Source: Saprospiraceae bacterium (GTDB lineage: Bacteria; Bacteroidota; Bacteroidia; Chitinophagales; Saprospiraceae). From it: 64,000 nt of DNA. Within the stretch, counting starts at the first letter, position 1. Every line of letters starts with the position of its first letter. The translations under genes and the position numbers were made by a program. This document shows positions 35,109-44,166 of the stretch, in pieces. The stretch is from positions 186,001 to 250,000 of the forward strand of contig JADKKF010000007.1 in the NCBI GenBank assembly GCA_016720635.1, given 5' to 3'. The notes under the pieces are model-generated. The model was given only the letters and a program-made list of their open reading frames with translations, did no database searches and was not told where the DNA came from.

Positions 35109-36476
35109 CTATTTCTTAAGAATTTGATAACGTTTTGGGTAATAATTATTAATTCTATTATCCAGTAATTTGACCCAACCGATATTTAGACCTTTGTAGG
35201 CTATGGTTTTCCACCCTTTGTCGTGAGTAGATGGAATCGTAAAATTTTGCCTTCTTAAGTACGATACTGCATCTTCTAATCCAACAGAAATGTTATGATT
35301 TTCCTTTACCAAACCATAAACTAAAGCTGACGCGTGTTCTGGGATTATTTTATTGCCAATCAAACTGGCTATTTTGCATAAAGATTTGACGATCATTAAT
35401 TTATTCAAAATATCATAAACCTCGATGGCCTGAGGTGACATGTAATAAATATTCTTCAATTTATCTTCCCAAAAACTATAGTTATGGGAATTAATAAAGT
35501 ACTTTTCTATTTCATTCAAATGAGAGGCTGGGGAAAAAGTATTTGTGACATTTTTTTGTTTAGACTCTTTGAAATTTTGCTTGCCAATTCTTTTTAACAC
35601 CGATACAAAAAATCCTTCTCCTTCTGTTTTATGCCAATAAAATTGATACCCAACTGCGCCATGGTTTCCTTTTATATTAGTTATACCCCATTCAGTGGGG
35701 AAAACAAGCTCTTGACTCGACCAATCTCCAGTGGACAATAGCCCTTCGATCCTTTCTATATTCTCATGCGGATTAAATGTACATGTAGAATAAATTAAAT
35801 ATCCGTCCTCCTTGCATTTATCAGGGATTATGTCCAATATCTTTGATTGCCGTTGGACGCAAATATTTTGGTTCGTAGAGGACCATTCGTTAATCGATTT
35901 TGGATCTTTTCTAAACATACCCTCGCCTGAACAAGGCGCGTCGATTAATATCAAATCAAAAATAGGAGGAACATTTTCCCATTTCGATGCATCGGATCCA
36001 GTTACTAATATATCTTTTGCACCCCATTTTTCAAGGTTTTCTTCCAAAATAGCCCTTCTGGATGGTATGACTTCATTGGCAACAACTACTGAGCCACAAG
36101 GGAGCGAATTCGCCAAGTCCGAAGTTTTTCCTCCCGGAGCCGCACAAAAGTCAAGACAAGTTATGCTATTGGTAAATGAAAGCATTTGGCAAATACAACC
36201 GATAACCATACTGCTAGGCTCTTGAACATAATACGCGCCCGCGTGCCACATTGGATCTTCTATGAAAGAAGGTCTTTTGCGCAGATAATACCCATTTTTT
36301 GCCCATGGAACTTTCTTTTCAAGTAATTCTTGATCAAATGGAAAATCAACCAATTTCTTATGATTCATCCTGATGGAAATAGGGGAAACTGCCTGAGAGG
36401 CCTCAAGAAAATCATGAAATTGATCTTGCAATATCTCTTTCATGGTATTCAAAAAAAGTGGCGGGAACTGGGTCAA
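35109..36476 (-). CDS. rRNA 16S cytosine-5 methyltransferase, RsmF/NOL1-Nop2-sun type
   Basis: This 455-residue SAM-dependent enzyme methylates cytosine-5 in rRNA. It carries the family pattern CLDFCAAPGGKTSDLA near residue 109 (SAM site), DLILIDAPCSGEGMFRKD near residue 178 (TC/PC catalytic cysteine region) and YSTCTFNPHENIERIE near residue 227 (second catalytic cysteine). The C-terminal part contains a RNA-binding pre-PUA/PUA-like extension, as in RsmF. The start is TTG at 36476, chosen because LPPLFLNTM-like text precedes the first ATG at 36443. It faces accD across a 119-base gap. Confidence 0.9.
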   Translation of the reverse strand: MTQFPPLFLNTMKEILQDQFHDFLEASQAVSPISIRMNHKKLVDFPFDQELLEKKVPWAKNGYYLRKRPSFIEDPMWHAGAYYVQEPSSMVIGCICQMLSFTNSITCLDFCAAPGGKTSDLANSLPCGSVVVANEVIPSRRAILEENLEKWGAKDILVTGSDASKWENVPPIFDLILIDAPCSGEGMFRKDPKSINEWSSTNQNICVQRQSKILDIIPDKCKEDGYLIYSTCTFNPHENIERIEGLLSTGDWSSQELVFPTEWGITNIKGNHGAVGYQFYWHKTEGEGFFVSVLKRIGKQNFKESKQKNVTNTFSPASHLNEIEKYFINSHNYSFWEDKLKNIYYMSPQAIEVYDILNKLMIVKSLCKIASLIGNKIIPEHASALVYGLVKENHNISVGLEDAVSYLRRQNFTIPSTHDKGWKTIAYKGLNIGWVKLLDNRINNYYPKRYQILKK

Positions 36477-36595
36477 ATGAAATTGATTTTGAACAAAAAT
36501 AAAACAGTTTTGGGTTTTCCCGATAAAATAATTTAGATTTGCATTGCGATTTTATAGTATGTTCAGAATATTAGGATAAAAATTGGTGGCAATTT

Positions 36596-37438
36596 ATGGG
36601 TTGGTTCAAGAGATTGCGTGAAGGAATACAAACGACTACTGAAGAGAAGAAGGAAGTACCTGATGGGCTTTGGCATAAGTGTATTGAATGTAGCCATACC
36701 TCGACCACCAAGGAGTTGATTGAGAATTTTTGGTGTTGTTCTCAATGCAACCATCATTTTAGGATAGACTCAAATACCTATTTTGATATCATTTTTGATA
36801 AAAAACCTAAATTACTTTTCGAGCATCTAGAGCCTATTGATATGCTTGGATTTGTAGATTTGAAACCATACAAGCAACGACTTTTAGATACCCAAAAAAA
36901 GACAGGCCTCAAAGATGCTCTATCTGTTGGGATTGGAAAAGTAAATGACAATACATTGATCGTAGCATGTATGGATTTTAAGTTTATTGGTGGGTCTATG
37001 GGAAGTGTTGTAGGCGAAAAAATTGCCCTTGCTATTGATTTAGCGATTAAGAAAAAATATCCTCTGCTTATCATATCAAAAACTGGAGGAGCGAGGATGA
37101 TGGAGAGCGCTTTTTCTCTGATGCAAATGGCAAAAACCTCAGCCAAACTATCCCAGTTGGGCAAAGCTGGTTTGCCCTATTTTTCATTAATGACCGATCC
37201 GACTACTGGAGGAGTTACCGCATCATTCGCAATGCTTGGCGATGTGAATTTGGCTGAACCTAAAGCTTTGATAGGTTTTGCTGGACCCCGCGTGATTAAA
37301 GAAACCATAAAAAGGGATCTCCCAGAAGGTTTCCAGACATCTGAGTTCCTGTTGGAGGCAGGATTTTTAGATGTCATAGTTAAGAGAAAAGATCTGAAGG
37401 ATACGCTATCTAATCTTATATTGTTTTTCAAAAATTAA
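36596..37438 (+). CDS. accD: Acetyl-CoA carboxylase, carboxyltransferase beta subunit
   Basis: This 280-residue protein is the beta subunit of the acetyl-CoA carboxylase carboxyltransferase. Its N-terminus holds the C4 zinc finger (C30, C33, C49, C52 region: CIECSH and CCSQCNHHF), and the carboxyltransferase core starts at residue about 90, with FKFIGGSMGSVVGEKI and GGARMMES motifs and GGVTASFAML near residue 200. It transfers carboxyl from biotin to acetyl-CoA at the first step of fatty-acid synthesis. The alpha subunit is not beside it, as in many bacteria. It stands 127 bases before bioB, whose product makes the cofactor for the complex. Confidence 0.95.
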   Translation: MGWFKRLREGIQTTTEEKKEVPDGLWHKCIECSHTSTTKELIENFWCCSQCNHHFRIDSNTYFDIIFDKKPKLLFEHLEPIDMLGFVDLKPYKQRLLDTQKKTGLKDALSVGIGKVNDNTLIVACMDFKFIGGSMGSVVGEKIALAIDLAIKKKYPLLIISKTGGARMMESAFSLMQMAKTSAKLSQLGKAGLPYFSLMTDPTTGGVTASFAMLGDVNLAEPKALIGFAGPRVIKETIKRDLPEGFQTSEFLLEAGFLDVIVKRKDLKDTLSNLILFFKN

Positions 37439-37537
37439 TCATAATATTTTCAAATTTATTTGCGTAACTTGAGCCTAACCTAGTTTAAGTCTAGCCGCCT
37501 TATATGCAAATAACCATTTCAAATGCCAATTTTTAAT

Positions 37538-37545
37538 TATATTTG
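37538..37545 (+). promoter_or_regulatory. -7 element of bioB
   Basis: TATATTTG matches TAnnTTTG, 21 bases before the ATG at 37566. Confidence 0.55.
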
Positions 37546-37565
37546 TGACTTAATAAAATTGTAAA

Positions 37566-38660
37566 ATGACATTAGCCGAAATAATAAATATTCACGAAAA
37601 ACCTTTATTAGAATTGGTCTTTGAAGCCGCCAAAGTACATCGAGAGCATCATAATCCAAGAGAAGTCCAAGTGAGTACATTGCTTAGTATAAAAACAGGT
37701 GGATGTCCTGAAGACTGTGCTTATTGTCCTCAAGCTGCTAGATATCATACCGATGTTGAAGCTGAGGCTATGATGACTTTGGAAGAAGTTAAAAAATCAG
37801 CATTAGTGGCCAAAGCCAACGGGTCATCAAGGCTTTGTATGGGGGCTGCTTGGCGAAATATCGAAGATGGTGAGGATTTCGACCAAGTATTAGAAATGGT
37901 CAAAACAGTCAATGCTTTAGACATGGAAGTTTGTTGTACTCTTGGTATGATGACAGAAATGCAGGCTAAGAAATTGAGGCAAGCTGGCCTTTACGCATAC
38001 AATCACAACATTGACAGTTCAAATGATTTTTATAAAGAAATAATATCCACAAGGACTTTTGATGATAGATTAAAAACCATCGAAAACGCCAGAAAAGCAG
38101 ACTTAACCGTATGTTCTGGTGGAATAATAGGTATGGGAGAAAGCGTTGAAGATCGCTGTGCAATGTTATTGACACTCGCACAAATGGATCCTCAGCCAGA
38201 ATCTGTCCCAATCAATGGTCTGGTAGCTGTAAAGGGAACCCCACTTGAAGATCAAAATCAGATACCAATATGGGATATGATAAGAATGGTGGCCACCGCT
38301 CGTATCGTAATGCCAAAGACAGCAGTGAGACTAAGTGCAGGCAGAACAGCTATGTCTGTTGAGGGACAGGCCCTTTGTTTTATGGCCGGAGCAAACTCCA
38401 TATTTTCTGGGGATAAATTGCTAACAACCCCTAATCCATCTCGAAATGCTGATATGGAAATGTTCGAAATACTAGGATTACAACCGATGGAATCTTTTGC
38501 AAAAGGGGATAGACCAGCTGATGTAAAATACGTTTATACTGATCAAAAAGATGAATCCAAAGCAATTTGGGAAAGACCAAAGCACAGATTAGAAAGGAAC
38601 GTTGAATATGCAAAATTGGGTAAAAAACGTCGTAATGAGGCCGACACATTGAAACAATAA
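37566..38660 (+). CDS. bioB: Biotin synthase BioB
   Basis: This 364-residue radical SAM enzyme inserts sulfur into dethiobiotin. The iron-sulfur motif C47-x3-C51-x2-C54 sits in GGCPEDCAYCPQAARYHT. Further motifs are AAWRNIEDGEDFDQ near residue 96, YNHNIDSSNDFYKEI near residue 140, CSGGIIGMGESVEDR near residue 180 and VRLSAGRTAMSVEGQAL near residue 259, with the auxiliary cluster ligands. The length and motif order match the family. No other biotin gene is adjacent, although tpiA follows by 33 bases. Confidence 0.96.
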   Translation: MTLAEIINIHEKPLLELVFEAAKVHREHHNPREVQVSTLLSIKTGGCPEDCAYCPQAARYHTDVEAEAMMTLEEVKKSALVAKANGSSRLCMGAAWRNIEDGEDFDQVLEMVKTVNALDMEVCCTLGMMTEMQAKKLRQAGLYAYNHNIDSSNDFYKEIISTRTFDDRLKTIENARKADLTVCSGGIIGMGESVEDRCAMLLTLAQMDPQPESVPINGLVAVKGTPLEDQNQIPIWDMIRMVATARIVMPKTAVRLSAGRTAMSVEGQALCFMAGANSIFSGDKLLTTPNPSRNADMEMFEILGLQPMESFAKGDRPADVKYVYTDQKDESKAIWERPKHRLERNVEYAKLGKKRRNEADTLKQ

Positions 38661-38693
38661 ATTTTTGTTACATAAATTTTTCAAGACATAACA

Positions 38694-39461
38694 ATGAGAA
38701 AGAAAATAGTCGCTGGAAACTGGAAAATGAACAAAACCCTTGGAGATTCGGAAGAATTGACCTTGGAAATAATGGAAGGTGTTCATATAGAGAGCCCAAT
38801 TGTGGTGATACTGGCACCTCCTACCCCATTTTTGCATAGGGTGAAGGCATTGGCATTCGAACACAAAGCGATTAAAGTTTCTGCACAAAATTGTCATGAA
38901 AAGGAATCCGGTGCTTTTACTGGAGAAATTTCAGTCGAGATGTTCAGGTCTCTTTATACAGATTATGCGATTATTGGACATTCTGAAAGGAGACAATATT
39001 ATAATGAAAATGATGCGACGCTACAACTCAAAATTAAAACATTGACCAAATGGGGGATTCGGGCTATTTATTGCTGTGGAGAGCCCCTTGAAATAAGAGA
39101 AGAAAACCAACAATATGAATACGTTCTTGACCAAATTAGAACCGCTTTATTTAATTTGACAGCCGAAGAAATGGCCAATGTCACCATCGCTTATGAACCT
39201 GTTTGGGCTATTGGTACTGGAAAAACAGCAACGGCTGAACAAGCAGAAGAAATGCACAAATTCATCCGAACAACCATTGAAGGCAAATTTGGGAAAGATT
39301 TAGCGGAGAATCTATCAATAATCTATGGTGGAAGCTGCAATCCTACCAATGCTGAAGAATTATTTGCACAAAACAATATAGACGGAGGATTAATAGGAGG
39401 TGCGTCGTTAAAAGCTAGAGATTTTTTAGCAATAATTGAGGCTGCACGTACCAATTTGTAA
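38694..39461 (+). CDS. tpiA: Triosephosphate isomerase TpiA
   Basis: This 255-residue TIM-barrel enzyme interconverts glyceraldehyde-3-phosphate and dihydroxyacetone phosphate in glycolysis. The catalytic lysine lies in AGNWKMNK near residue 11, the histidine in IIGHSERRQY near residue 95, and the glutamate in IAYEPVWAIGTGKTA near residue 168. The C-terminal phosphate loops YGGSC and GGLIGGASL are intact. It lies 33 bases after bioB, possibly cotranscribed, and is followed by a hairpin at 39465-39502. Confidence 0.97.
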   Translation: MRKKIVAGNWKMNKTLGDSEELTLEIMEGVHIESPIVVILAPPTPFLHRVKALAFEHKAIKVSAQNCHEKESGAFTGEISVEMFRSLYTDYAIIGHSERRQYYNENDATLQLKIKTLTKWGIRAIYCCGEPLEIREENQQYEYVLDQIRTALFNLTAEEMANVTIAYEPVWAIGTGKTATAEQAEEMHKFIRTTIEGKFGKDLAENLSIIYGGSCNPTNAEELFAQNNIDGGLIGGASLKARDFLAIIEAARTNL

Positions 39462-39464
39462 ATA

Positions 39465-39502
39465 AACCCCGACATAGTTTTGACTTGAAATACATCGGGG
39501 TT
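39465..39502. terminator. Possible terminator between tpiA and the broken DUF1761 gene
   Basis: AACCCCGA (39465-39472) pairs with TCGGGGTT (39495-39502), eight base pairs over a 22-base loop. It starts four bases after the tpiA stop. The downstream T content is low, so efficiency is doubtful. Confidence 0.5.
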
Positions 39503-39519
39503 CGAGTTTGTTCTATAAT

Positions 39520-39949
39520 TTACTGTTTCCTAAAATAAGCTAAAATAGCCCCCATACCTGCAAATAAAAGCAGACTATAGAGTCCATCAATCATTGATAA
39601 TGATGACGGATTCATTGCAAACATATTACCGACAAATACTCCCAATAAAGTAAAAAGACCAATAAGACCTCCAACCATTAGACCATCCATCCAATTTTGG
39701 GCTTGGGTTTTGGACAATAACCAAATGAGACCTAGTGCATAGACGAACATAACCAAGGCGTTAAAAATCATAAGGCTTTATGCTCATTGGCATTTCAACA
39801 CCATTTTTGAACATTTTCGTATGTTCTGCATCCATGGTGATCCCATTTCCACTCATCCATAGATCTTGAAACAAATGGCCATAAAATAAAAATCCCAATC
39901 CCATTCCGAATACTACTGCAAGTAGGACTGCCAACCAATTAATTTTCAT
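39520..39949 (-). pseudogene. DUF1761-like membrane protein, frameshifted
   Basis: Two minus-strand frames overlap by 11 bases. The first (39949 to 39761, 62 residues) begins MKINWLAVLLAVVFGMGLGF and LFYGHLFQDLWMSGNGIT, a DUF1761-like N-terminus, and stops at TAA. The second (39771 to 39520, 83 residues) begins MIFNALVMFVYALGLIWLL and holds the remaining helices. Removing one T in CCTTATG at about 39772 joins them to one protein of about 142 residues, a normal length for the family. It may instead be two coupled proteins sharing TATGATTTTTAA, but the split falls in one membrane protein, so I read it as a frameshift. Confidence 0.65.
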
Positions 39950-40184
39950 ACTTCAAAATATTTAAGGGTTAAAAAAAATCCAAGGATGGAGATGCTCATG
40001 AAAAACACAAAATAAAATGATTAGAAACCTTTAAATGCAAAAATGGAATATACAAATTTAAACATTTTTAATTACAATAGTATTAATTAATAATCGGATA
40101 TTTTGTAAGATCCTATGAAATTTGATGCCAATTGGCCTATGACTTTGGCAAAATTATTGTAATATTACAGCTTAATTAATTTTT

Positions 40185-41357
40185 ATGAAATCAGCATATT
40201 TAGTAGCTTGCACTAGGAGCGCAGTAGCAAAAGCAGGAAAAGGTGGATTTAAGTTTTTAAGATCGGATGATTTGGCAGTTGATGTAATCAAACACTTGAT
40301 GACACTTTGTCCAAACATAGACCCAAAAGATGTAGATGATGTAATAGTAGGGTGTGCAAATCCAGAAGGTGAGCAAGGACTCCAAATAGGTCGAATGATA
40401 TCTCTCCGAGCATTGGGTCAAGACGTGCCTGGTTTCGTGATAAATAGATATTGTGCAAGTGGTTTGGAAGCCATCGCCATAGCGCATGCAAAGATAAGTG
40501 CTGGTATGGGCGATATTTATGTGGCTGGAGGGACAGAAAGTATGAGTATGATTCCAATGACAGGTTACAAATTTGCACCTTCGTACCAAGTTGCTTCCAC
40601 AGTACCTAATTACGTTGCTGGAATGGGGCATACAGCAGAAGCTGTTGCAAAAAAATACAATATATCTCGGGAGGCTCAAGATGAATTTTCAGTAAATTCT
40701 CACAAGAAAGCCGCTAACGCCATTAAAAATGGATATTTCAAGGATCAAATAGTGCCAATACAAGTAAGAAATGTGTTCATCGAAGACGATGTCAAAAAAG
40801 AGTTGATCACAACCATTGAAACAGATGAGGGTGTGAGATTAGATACTACGTTAGAAGGGCTCGCTAAGCTCAAGCCTGCCTTTACACTCGGTGGAAGTGT
40901 CACCGCTGGAAATTCATCACAAACATCTGATGGTGCATCTTTCGTATTGGTGGTCAGCGAAGATATAGTGAAGCGTCATAATCTAAAACCTATAGCAAGA
41001 CTGTTGTCATGCAATGTGGCTGGGGTAGATCCATTGTATATGGGTATGGGTCCGTGTGCGGCCATTCCAAAAGCACTAAAATATGCTGGACTAAATTTAG
41101 ATCAAATCCAAATGATCGAATTGAATGAAGCATTTGCTGCCCAATCATTGGCTGTCATTCAGGAAGGAGGGCTCAATCCAGATATCATCAACCCTAATGG
41201 TGGAGCCATTGCCTTGGGTCATCCACTAGGATGCAGTGGTGCGAAATTAACTACACAACTTTTGTATGAAATGCGACGCCAGGATTTAAAGTATGGCATG
41301 GTTACCGCATGTGTTGGAGGTGGTCAGGGCATCGCAGGGATTTTTGAGTTGTTGTAA
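40185..41357 (+). CDS. Acetyl-CoA acyltransferase (thiolase)
   Basis: This 390-residue thiolase has the acylated cysteine Cys90 in VINRYCASGLEAI, the conserved ALGHPLGCSGAK (His near residue 345) and the second catalytic cysteine in ACVGGGQGIAGIFEL near residue 378. Thiolases cleave 3-ketoacyl-CoA in beta-oxidation or make acetoacetyl-CoA. The pattern fits the FadA group of degradative thiolases. With the acyl-CoA dehydrogenase (45863) and enoyl-CoA hydratase (56125) it supplies three of the steps of fatty-acid oxidation, although the genes are spread over 16 kb. Confidence 0.93.
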   Translation: MKSAYLVACTRSAVAKAGKGGFKFLRSDDLAVDVIKHLMTLCPNIDPKDVDDVIVGCANPEGEQGLQIGRMISLRALGQDVPGFVINRYCASGLEAIAIAHAKISAGMGDIYVAGGTESMSMIPMTGYKFAPSYQVASTVPNYVAGMGHTAEAVAKKYNISREAQDEFSVNSHKKAANAIKNGYFKDQIVPIQVRNVFIEDDVKKELITTIETDEGVRLDTTLEGLAKLKPAFTLGGSVTAGNSSQTSDGASFVLVVSEDIVKRHNLKPIARLLSCNVAGVDPLYMGMGPCAAIPKALKYAGLNLDQIQMIELNEAFAAQSLAVIQEGGLNPDIINPNGGAIALGHPLGCSGAKLTTQLLYEMRRQDLKYGMVTACVGGGQGIAGIFELL

Positions 41358-41481
41358 AAAATTTGCTATTATAAAATTAAAAATCGGAGTTAAATTTCGC
41401 CCAGTCAACCAAAGGGCTCTAATATTCGTTTTCACTATTTATATTTTTAATATTTTTCATCCAATATCATAGACGTCATCC

Positions 41482-43005
41482 ATGGATAAAGTACATCTTA
41501 ATGATCAAGAAATTCAAAGAAGGGAAAGCTTAACTGCCCTAAGAGATATGGGCATCGATCCCTATCCTTCTGTCAGCATAGATATCACACATCATTCTGA
41601 TGAAATAAAACAGAACTTTACCGATGAAGCAAATGCTGATTGGAAATCAGTTTGTATTGCTGGACGTATCATGTCCCGTAGGATTATGGGTAAAGCTGCA
41701 TTTGCCGAGCTCCAGGATGCCTCAGGAAAAATTCAAATTTATGTCAATCGAGATGAAATTTGTCCTGGTGAAGACAAAGAATTGTACAATACTGTTTTCA
41801 AAAAATTATTGGACATCGGGGACTTCATAGCGGTAAAGGGTTATGTATTCCGCACTCAAGTTGGGGAGATTTCTCTTCACGTAAGTGAGCTGACCATTCT
41901 TTCAAAAAGTCTTAGACCGCTGCCATTGCCTAAAACGGACGCAGACGGGCATGTTTTTGATGCTTTTTCAGATCCTGAGCAGAGATACCGTATGCGATAT
42001 GTCGATCTGATAGTCAACCCCCACGTTAAAGATATTTTTATTAAAAGGACGAAGATGGTCAATACCATGCGGACTTTTTTCAATGAATTGGGATGCTTAG
42101 AGGTAGAAACACCGATTCTTCAACCTTTATATGGTGGAGCCGCTGCAAGACCTTTCAAAACGCATCACAATACGCTGGATATGACTCTGTACTTGAGAAT
42201 AGCCAATGAGTTGTATTTGAAAAGATTGATCGTAGGTGGTTTTGATGGAGTTTATGAATTCTCCAAAGACTTTAGAAATGAGGGAATGTCTAGATTTCAC
42301 AATCCTGAATTTACACAAGTAGAATTATACGTAGCCTACAAAGATTATCAATGGCTTATGCATAAAACAGAGCTTTTGATCGAGAAAATTGCTCAAGAAT
42401 TGCACGGTTCTCATGAAGTTAAAGTTGGAGATCATAGTATCTCTTTTAAAGCCCCTTTCGCAAAATATACCATGTACGGAGCAATAGAGCATTTTACTGG
42501 GACGAATATCAGCGATATGGATGAAAATTCTTTGATAGAATTTGCTCGTAGTTTAGGTCTAAACATCGACAAAACGATGGGACATGCGAAAATCATCGAC
42601 GAAATTTTTGGTGCAAAAGTAGAACCTCTTTTAATCCAACCTACATTCATTACCGATTATCCCGTAGAGATGTCGCCATTGGCGAAAAAACGCAAGGATA
42701 ACCCTGAATTGGTAGAGCGATTCGAATTGATATGCAATGGAAAAGAGGTTGCCAATTCGTTCTCAGAGCTTAATGATCCAATCGATCAGAGAGCTAGGTT
42801 TGAAGAACAATTAGAATTGGGTAAAAGGGGTGATGACGAAGCTATGGTTCTTGATGAAGATTTCTTGAGAGCTCTAGAGTATGGAATGCCGCCTACTGCT
42901 GGAATCGGGATAGGAATCGATAGACTTTGCATGATTATGACACAGGCAGCATCCATTCAAGAAGTATTATTTTTTCCTCAAATGAAAAAAGAACATATCC
43001 AATAG
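41482..43005 (+). CDS. lysS: Lysyl-tRNA synthetase, class II
   Basis: This 507-residue class II synthetase charges tRNA-Lys. It has an N-terminal OB-fold anticodon domain (about 60-150) and the class II core with motif 2 DFRNEGMSRFHNPEFTQVEL near residue 257 and motif 3 GIGIGIDRLCMIMT near residue 472. The residues YPVEMSPLAKKR near residue 393 are the usual LysS signature. The length is normal, with no added C-terminal domain. The DCC-family gene follows four bases after the stop, so the two may share a transcript. Confidence 0.96.
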   Translation: MDKVHLNDQEIQRRESLTALRDMGIDPYPSVSIDITHHSDEIKQNFTDEANADWKSVCIAGRIMSRRIMGKAAFAELQDASGKIQIYVNRDEICPGEDKELYNTVFKKLLDIGDFIAVKGYVFRTQVGEISLHVSELTILSKSLRPLPLPKTDADGHVFDAFSDPEQRYRMRYVDLIVNPHVKDIFIKRTKMVNTMRTFFNELGCLEVETPILQPLYGGAAARPFKTHHNTLDMTLYLRIANELYLKRLIVGGFDGVYEFSKDFRNEGMSRFHNPEFTQVELYVAYKDYQWLMHKTELLIEKIAQELHGSHEVKVGDHSISFKAPFAKYTMYGAIEHFTGTNISDMDENSLIEFARSLGLNIDKTMGHAKIIDEIFGAKVEPLLIQPTFITDYPVEMSPLAKKRKDNPELVERFELICNGKEVANSFSELNDPIDQRARFEEQLELGKRGDDEAMVLDEDFLRALEYGMPPTAGIGIGIDRLCMIMTQAASIQEVLFFPQMKKEHIQ

Positions 43006-43009
43006 GTCT

Positions 43010-43450
43010 ATGGATAGATTAAGTGAGATAAGCGTTTCGAAATCTTATTTATTCTACGATGGAGAATGTCCTTTATGCATACGAGCCGTTAAGTGGGTTT
43101 TGAAAAAGGATCCCAAACTGCCCGTTTTCTTCATACCTTTAAAGTCAATAAAAGACTATGTGCCATCTGACTTATATTACAGAGAATTGGCGCAGATGGA
43201 TACTGTGGTTTATTATAAAAATAAGATATTATATACCCATTCCGATGCTATTATTGAGATAGCAAGAGATAGCAAAACTCATGTTTGTTTAATCAATTGT
43301 TTTGCGATTCTGCCGAAGGTTTTTCGTGATCTATTGTACAGAATTGTGGCAAAATACCGTTATATTTTTGTGGGAAAGGCCAATGAAAATTGTCCAATCC
43401 TAGGAAACCAAGTCCTGAAAGAACATAATAAATCAGTTGCAAATATTTAA
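43010..43450 (+). CDS. DCC-family (DUF393) thiol-disulfide oxidoreductase-like protein
   Basis: This 146-residue protein has the family motif FYDGECPLCIRAVKWVLKKD near residue 15, a D-G-x-C-x-x-C active site in a thioredoxin-like setting. The downstream part carries the usual S-D-A (THSDAIIEIAR) and YRIVAKYRYIFVGKANENCP features. The family is of unknown biological role. It starts four bases after lysS, but this closeness may be only transcriptional convenience. Confidence 0.85.
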   Translation: MDRLSEISVSKSYLFYDGECPLCIRAVKWVLKKDPKLPVFFIPLKSIKDYVPSDLYYRELAQMDTVVYYKNKILYTHSDAIIEIARDSKTHVCLINCFAILPKVFRDLLYRIVAKYRYIFVGKANENCPILGNQVLKEHNKSVANI

Positions 43451-43506
43451 CTGAATTTATTTTAAAAGTAGCTCGTTTTTTTCTAGAATTTTAAAGTCCA
43501 ATTTCT

Positions 43507-43514
43507 TAAATTTG
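43507..43514 (+). promoter_or_regulatory. -7 element of the 42-residue membrane protein
   Basis: TAAATTTG matches TAnnTTTG, 23 bases before the ATG at 43537. Confidence 0.55.
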
Positions 43515-43536
43515 TGTAAAAATAATAGAATTCGAT

Positions 43537-43665
43537 ATGAGTAAATTTAATACAAAAAGTAAGACCTCGGTTAAGGACAAAAAAGAACAACAACGGTTTT
43601 TTATGTACGCAGGTATCGTAACATTAGTATTGTTAGTCATCATTTACATGGTGTACAATAGCTAA
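43537..43665 (+). CDS. Small single-helix membrane protein, 42 residues
   Basis: ATG at 43537 opens a frame of 42 codons ending in TAA at 43663-43665. The product begins MSKFNTKSKTSVKDKKEQQR, a basic polar stretch, and then has one hydrophobic helix (residues about 22-40, FFMYAGIVTLVLLVIIYMVY). Positive charges before the helix suggest the N-terminus stays in the cytoplasm. A good -7 element lies 23 bases upstream. The frame is shorter than common gene-calling limits and I know no named family. Its codon pattern looks like that of a real gene. Confidence 0.62.
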   Translation: MSKFNTKSKTSVKDKKEQQRFFMYAGIVTLVLLVIIYMVYNS

Positions 43666-43678
43666 TCCTAATCGGCAG

Positions 43679-44101
43679 CTAACGGTGCTTTTCGTCGTTT
43701 TGTTTTGACCATTCAACTATAACTTTCATCAAATTGATTATAGAGGTAAAAACCAAAAAACCAACTGTTAAAACTATATAAATAGCTTTCATTTCTGGTT
43801 TTTGAAGAATTGACTCTTTTGTGCATAAATATGTACTCAATGCACCCATAACTACTATGAAAATATAAGCAGTGCTTGATTTTCCTATGTATTGATTGGT
43901 GTTTGGAGCCGACAATCCAAGGATTGGATTGAACATTATAAAAACCATAACTACAGCAAACATTGAGATCCAATAGTGTTGAAAATTATCTGGGGTCATA
44001 AGCCCTACTAACCACGCTAATTTTAAACTTATATGAAACAGTAGTATTAATCCAATAGGTATAATTGCCTGGCGGTAAGGATTCTTCAGGTTAATTTTCA
44101 T
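43679..44101 (-). CDS. Four-helix membrane protein of unknown function
   Basis: This 140-residue protein has four clear hydrophobic helices (about residues 12-32, 42-60, 75-92 and 103-125) joined by short loops with few charges. It ends in a polar tail (VEWSKQNDEKHR). I do not recognise the family. The next gene is the peptide-binding lipoprotein 66 bases away on the same strand. Confidence 0.65.
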   Translation of the reverse strand: MKINLKNPYRQAIIPIGLILLFHISLKLAWLVGLMTPDNFQHYWISMFAVVMVFIMFNPILGLSAPNTNQYIGKSSTAYIFIVVMGALSTYLCTKESILQKPEMKAIYIVLTVGFLVFTSIINLMKVIVEWSKQNDEKHR

Positions 44102-44166
44102 ATTTGATATTTTTTCATCAATCGAGATATATTAAATAAAAGTAAATTATAAAAATGAGTATTGAG

